Part shown: positions 7,425-9,261 of the stretch, piece after piece
Position numbering within the stretch: position 1 is the first letter of the stretch
Layout: every line of letters begins with the position of its first letter
Source: Bacteroidota bacterium
GTDB lineage: Bacteria; Bacteroidota; Bacteroidia; Chitinophagales; Chitinophagaceae
Assembly (NCBI GenBank): GCA_029778965.1
Contig: JAKPBL010000035.1
Span: forward strand, 1 to 9,261
Direction of reading: 5' to 3'
DNA length: 9,261 nucleotides
Position numbers and translations under genes: made by a program
The notes under the pieces: model-generated
Told to the model about the DNA's origin: nothing
Database searches by the model: none
What the model saw: only the letters and a program-made list of their open reading frames with translations

Positions 7425-7453
7425 GGGTGAGTTGGATTGTGACGTTCCAGTGA

Positions 7454-7481
7454 CAAAAATAAGCCAGGGTTGCTAATAAAA
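7454..7481 (-). promoter_or_regulatory. Candidate promoter of the nuo operon (Bacteroidota type)
   Basis: On the minus strand, 7461-7454 reads TATTTTTG, an exact match to the Bacteroidota -7 consensus TAnnTTTG. About 16 bases further upstream, 7481-7478 reads TTTT, an imperfect -33 element (consensus TTTG or TTG). The predicted transcript would start near 7447 and have a leader of roughly 20-25 bases before nuoA. The location between the terminator of the preceding gene and nuoA fits. Because the -33 match is poor and the region is A/T-rich, this is a candidate only. Confidence 0.45.
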
Positions 7482-7493
7482 CGAGTACACCAT

Positions 7494-7521
7494 AAAAAAA
7501 GCCCCGTTAACCGGGGCTTTT
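7494..7521 (-). terminator. Intrinsic terminator after the TPR gene
   Basis: AAAAGCCCCG (7497-7506) pairs with CGGGGCTTTT (7512-7521) around a five-base loop, a 10-bp stem with a G/C-rich middle. On the minus strand the stem is followed by a run of seven T (7500-7494), as expected for a rho-independent terminator. It begins 35 bp after the stop of the TPR gene and separates that gene from the nuo operon. The stem is nearly symmetrical, with four T on the plus-strand side, so weaker termination in the other direction is possible. Confidence 0.9.
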
Positions 7522-7556
7522 CAATTTTATACTGCCCGAAAGCAGCATGGCGCTGT

Positions 7557-9206
7557 TTATTTTTTTGGGGGGGCCTTTCCTGTAGCCGGCTTTTTGGCGG
7601 GCTTGGTCAATATGTCTTTGATCCGGACAGCGGTTTCGTTGGCCGGGTCTATTTCCAGCACTTTGTCCACGTATTTCAAGGCGGCGTCTTTGTCTTTTTT
7701 AATATCGTTATAATACTGGATCAGGTAAAAATAAGAGCTTACTGCCTGTCCTTTCAGCTTCTCCGGATCTATCTCCCGCGACTTTTCAGCCAGTTGCTCA
7801 TAGGCGTCTACCGCCAGCCCTTTTGTCATCGAGGTATCCTGGGCCTGCAGGCTGCGGGCCTTCCAGAGATAACCATAGATCTCATTAGGATATTTACTGA
7901 TATACTGTGAAAAGATACTGTCGGAAGTAGCGTATTGCTGGGCCTGGTATTTGGCAAAGCCCCAGTTGTACAGGTCTACGTTACTGGGGTCTTTTTTCTG
8001 TTTGTACAACTGGCCCAGTATCTCGGCTTCCATAAAGCGGTTACCCGATTTCTTGGCCAGCGCAGCGGCGTCGGCCATCAGCTCGGAGCGGCCCACCTCG
8101 GTGGTATCCATTGCAATGGCCTTGTCAAAGCTGGCCAGCGCTTCATTTTCATTGCCGGGGAACTTGCTCAGCAGGTTGGCGCGGAAGGCATAGTCTTTCG
8201 GCACAAAGCCATCCTCGGTTTGCCGGGTGAAATAATCGTCCAGGTATTTTTTGGCGTTCACCGAATCGCCTTTTTCGTCGTAGCTGTATGCGATCAGCTT
8301 ATAGTAACGGGGGTCAGCCTTGTCGCCCCACTGGGAGATGTTCTGCTGCGCCTTGCTGATGGCCTCGTCGTAGTTACGGGAAGCGAACGCAATCGCCGTT
8401 CTTTCATAATCATTGGCCGGCGTTACATCGGCAACGGTCATGTATTTGTCGTAATAACCGATGGCTTTATTGATATCCCGGTTGAAATAATAGTAATACA
8501 GTTCGAAATAAGCCGGCGCATAGTTCGGGTCGAGCTTGATCGCGTCTTCAAAGGCAGGCACGAATATCTCGGCATTGCGCTGGGTCAGGTAAATTTTGCC
8601 GATGGCGCTTTTTGCTGCTGCATAGTTCGGATCGAGGGCCAGCGCCTTCTGGTAGGAGCTCACGGCATTGCCCCCGTCTACTTTTTTGCGATAGGCATCG
8701 CCCATCAGCATATAGGTTTCGGGGCTGTTGAAGCCTTTCAACTGGGTGGCGGCAGTCAGCTTTTCAATGGCGTACTGCGGATCGCCCGCTTTGGCTTCGG
8801 TATTGGCGCGGCCTACGGCATTGAGCACAGCTACATCCTTACCCTTGCTCAGGCTGATGGCGGTTTCAAAGCGCTGGCGGGCTTCGTCTTTTTTACCGTC
8901 GAGCAGTTCCATTTGCCCCACGCCGGCCAGCAGCAGGGGAGCATTACCGTTGGCGGCCAGCGCCTTCTGGTAAAGCGCGCGCGCACCGGCGGTATCTTTC
9001 ATTTCATACAGTGTTTGCCCTAACCAGTAGGTGGCGTTCACATCGTTGGGACTGGTGGCGAGTACTTTCTCAAAAGCATCTTTTGCACTTTTGTAACGCT
9101 CATAGTAGAAAAACTTCTTTCCCTGATCCACGTTCTGCGCAAAGGCAGACGTAGCACAAGTCACGGTCACGGATGCGAATACCAGGCTGTAAAGGTATCT
9201 CTTCAT
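7557..9206 (-). CDS. Exported tetratricopeptide-repeat protein
   Basis: This is a 549-residue protein built almost entirely of TPR-type helix pairs, a protein-protein interaction scaffold; the partner is unknown. The N-terminus has a type I signal peptide: Lys-Arg at 2-3, a hydrophobic stretch to about residue 20, and AFA before a likely cleavage at Gln24. Cys17 does not sit in a lipobox, so a lipoprotein is unlikely and the mature protein is probably periplasmic. Recognisable repeat units include those around 27-57 (YKSAKDAFEKVLATSPND), 58-87, 163-193 (AVSSYQKALALDPNYAAA), 197-229 (FEDAIKLDPNYAPAY), 302-325, 355-367, 412-440 and 490-523 (ALKYVDKVLEIDPANE). The C-terminus is a Lys/Pro/Ala tail (KPAKKPATGKAPPKK). 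The ATG at 9206 starts the signal peptide directly. It has its own terminator, so its closeness to nuo need not mean a shared role. I do not recognise a named family. Confidence 0.9.
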   Translation of the reverse strand: MKRYLYSLVFASVTVTCATSAFAQNVDQGKKFFYYERYKSAKDAFEKVLATSPNDVNATYWLGQTLYEMKDTAGARALYQKALAANGNAPLLLAGVGQMELLDGKKDEARQRFETAISLSKGKDVAVLNAVGRANTEAKAGDPQYAIEKLTAATQLKGFNSPETYMLMGDAYRKKVDGGNAVSSYQKALALDPNYAAAKSAIGKIYLTQRNAEIFVPAFEDAIKLDPNYAPAYFELYYYYFNRDINKAIGYYDKYMTVADVTPANDYERTAIAFASRNYDEAISKAQQNISQWGDKADPRYYKLIAYSYDEKGDSVNAKKYLDDYFTRQTEDGFVPKDYAFRANLLSKFPGNENEALASFDKAIAMDTTEVGRSELMADAAALAKKSGNRFMEAEILGQLYKQKKDPSNVDLYNWGFAKYQAQQYATSDSIFSQYISKYPNEIYGYLWKARSLQAQDTSMTKGLAVDAYEQLAEKSREIDPEKLKGQAVSSYFYLIQYYNDIKKDKDAALKYVDKVLEIDPANETAVRIKDILTKPAKKPATGKAPPKK

Positions 9207-9261
9207 GTTCGTTTGCTGTTTTAGTCGAATAGTTAATATAATGGTTTGGTCTTACTCGTTC
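9207..9261 (-). other. Upstream region of the TPR gene
   Basis: These 55 A/T-rich bases precede the TPR gene on its coding strand. I see no TAnnTTTG box and no Shine-Dalgarno sequence; the promoter, if separate, is beyond the window edge or too degenerate to call. Confidence 0.4.

Noticed and set aside
7470..7910. Plus-strand open frame of 146 codons spanning the terminator
   Set aside because: It runs through the intrinsic terminator and then antisense to the TPR gene; no motif and no promoter or ribosome binding site.
7935..9023. Plus-strand open frame of 362 codons opposite the TPR gene
   Set aside because: Antisense to a gene with a clear signal peptide and TPR repeats. Its own translation is repetitive because the repeats on the other strand are, and it matches nothing I recognise.

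Overview
The window holds the front part of a complex I (NADH:quinone oxidoreductase, nuo) operon on the minus strand. It is read from right to left as nuoA-B-C-D-E-F-G-H, followed by nuoI, which is cut off by the left edge. A separately transcribed gene for an exported tetratricopeptide-repeat protein lies to its right. All nine nuo genes were identified from family motifs and cluster-ligand cysteines read in the translations. The reading is of a conventional gene set with a few lineage-specific twists; I see no mobile element, CRISPR array, RNA gene or defence-like cassette.

The source is most likely a member of the Bacteroidota, probably Chitinophagaceae or a relative (inference). The clues are moderate to high G+C in coding DNA with A/T-rich spacers, no convincing Shine-Dalgarno sequence in front of any gene, and a match to the Bacteroidota -7 consensus (TAnnTTTG) upstream of nuoA. 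NuoG is also short, about 370 residues and without a molybdopterin-oxidoreductase-type domain, and NuoC and NuoD are separate rather than fused.

Layout from right to left: positions 9207-9261 are the upstream region of the TPR gene, with no clear promoter. Positions 9206-7557 encode the secreted TPR protein. Positions 7521-7494 form a strong intrinsic terminator for it. Positions 7481-7454 are a candidate nuo promoter. From 7424 to 396 run nuoA to nuoH with short spacers (11-88 bp), and from 352 to 1 the first 117 codons of nuoI.

Together the genes supply the NADH-oxidising module (NuoE, F, G), the connecting hydrophilic arm with the quinone site (NuoB, C, D, I), and the first membrane subunits (NuoA, NuoH). 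Presence of nuoE, F and G means the enzyme is NADH-dependent, unlike the 11-subunit form found in some bacteria. The remaining membrane subunits (nuoJ-N) would be expected beyond the left edge. The points most worth a second look are the altered cysteine pattern in the part of NuoG that normally holds cluster N7, and a short AAGTCAA-type repeat just upstream of nuoE, nuoF and nuoH.
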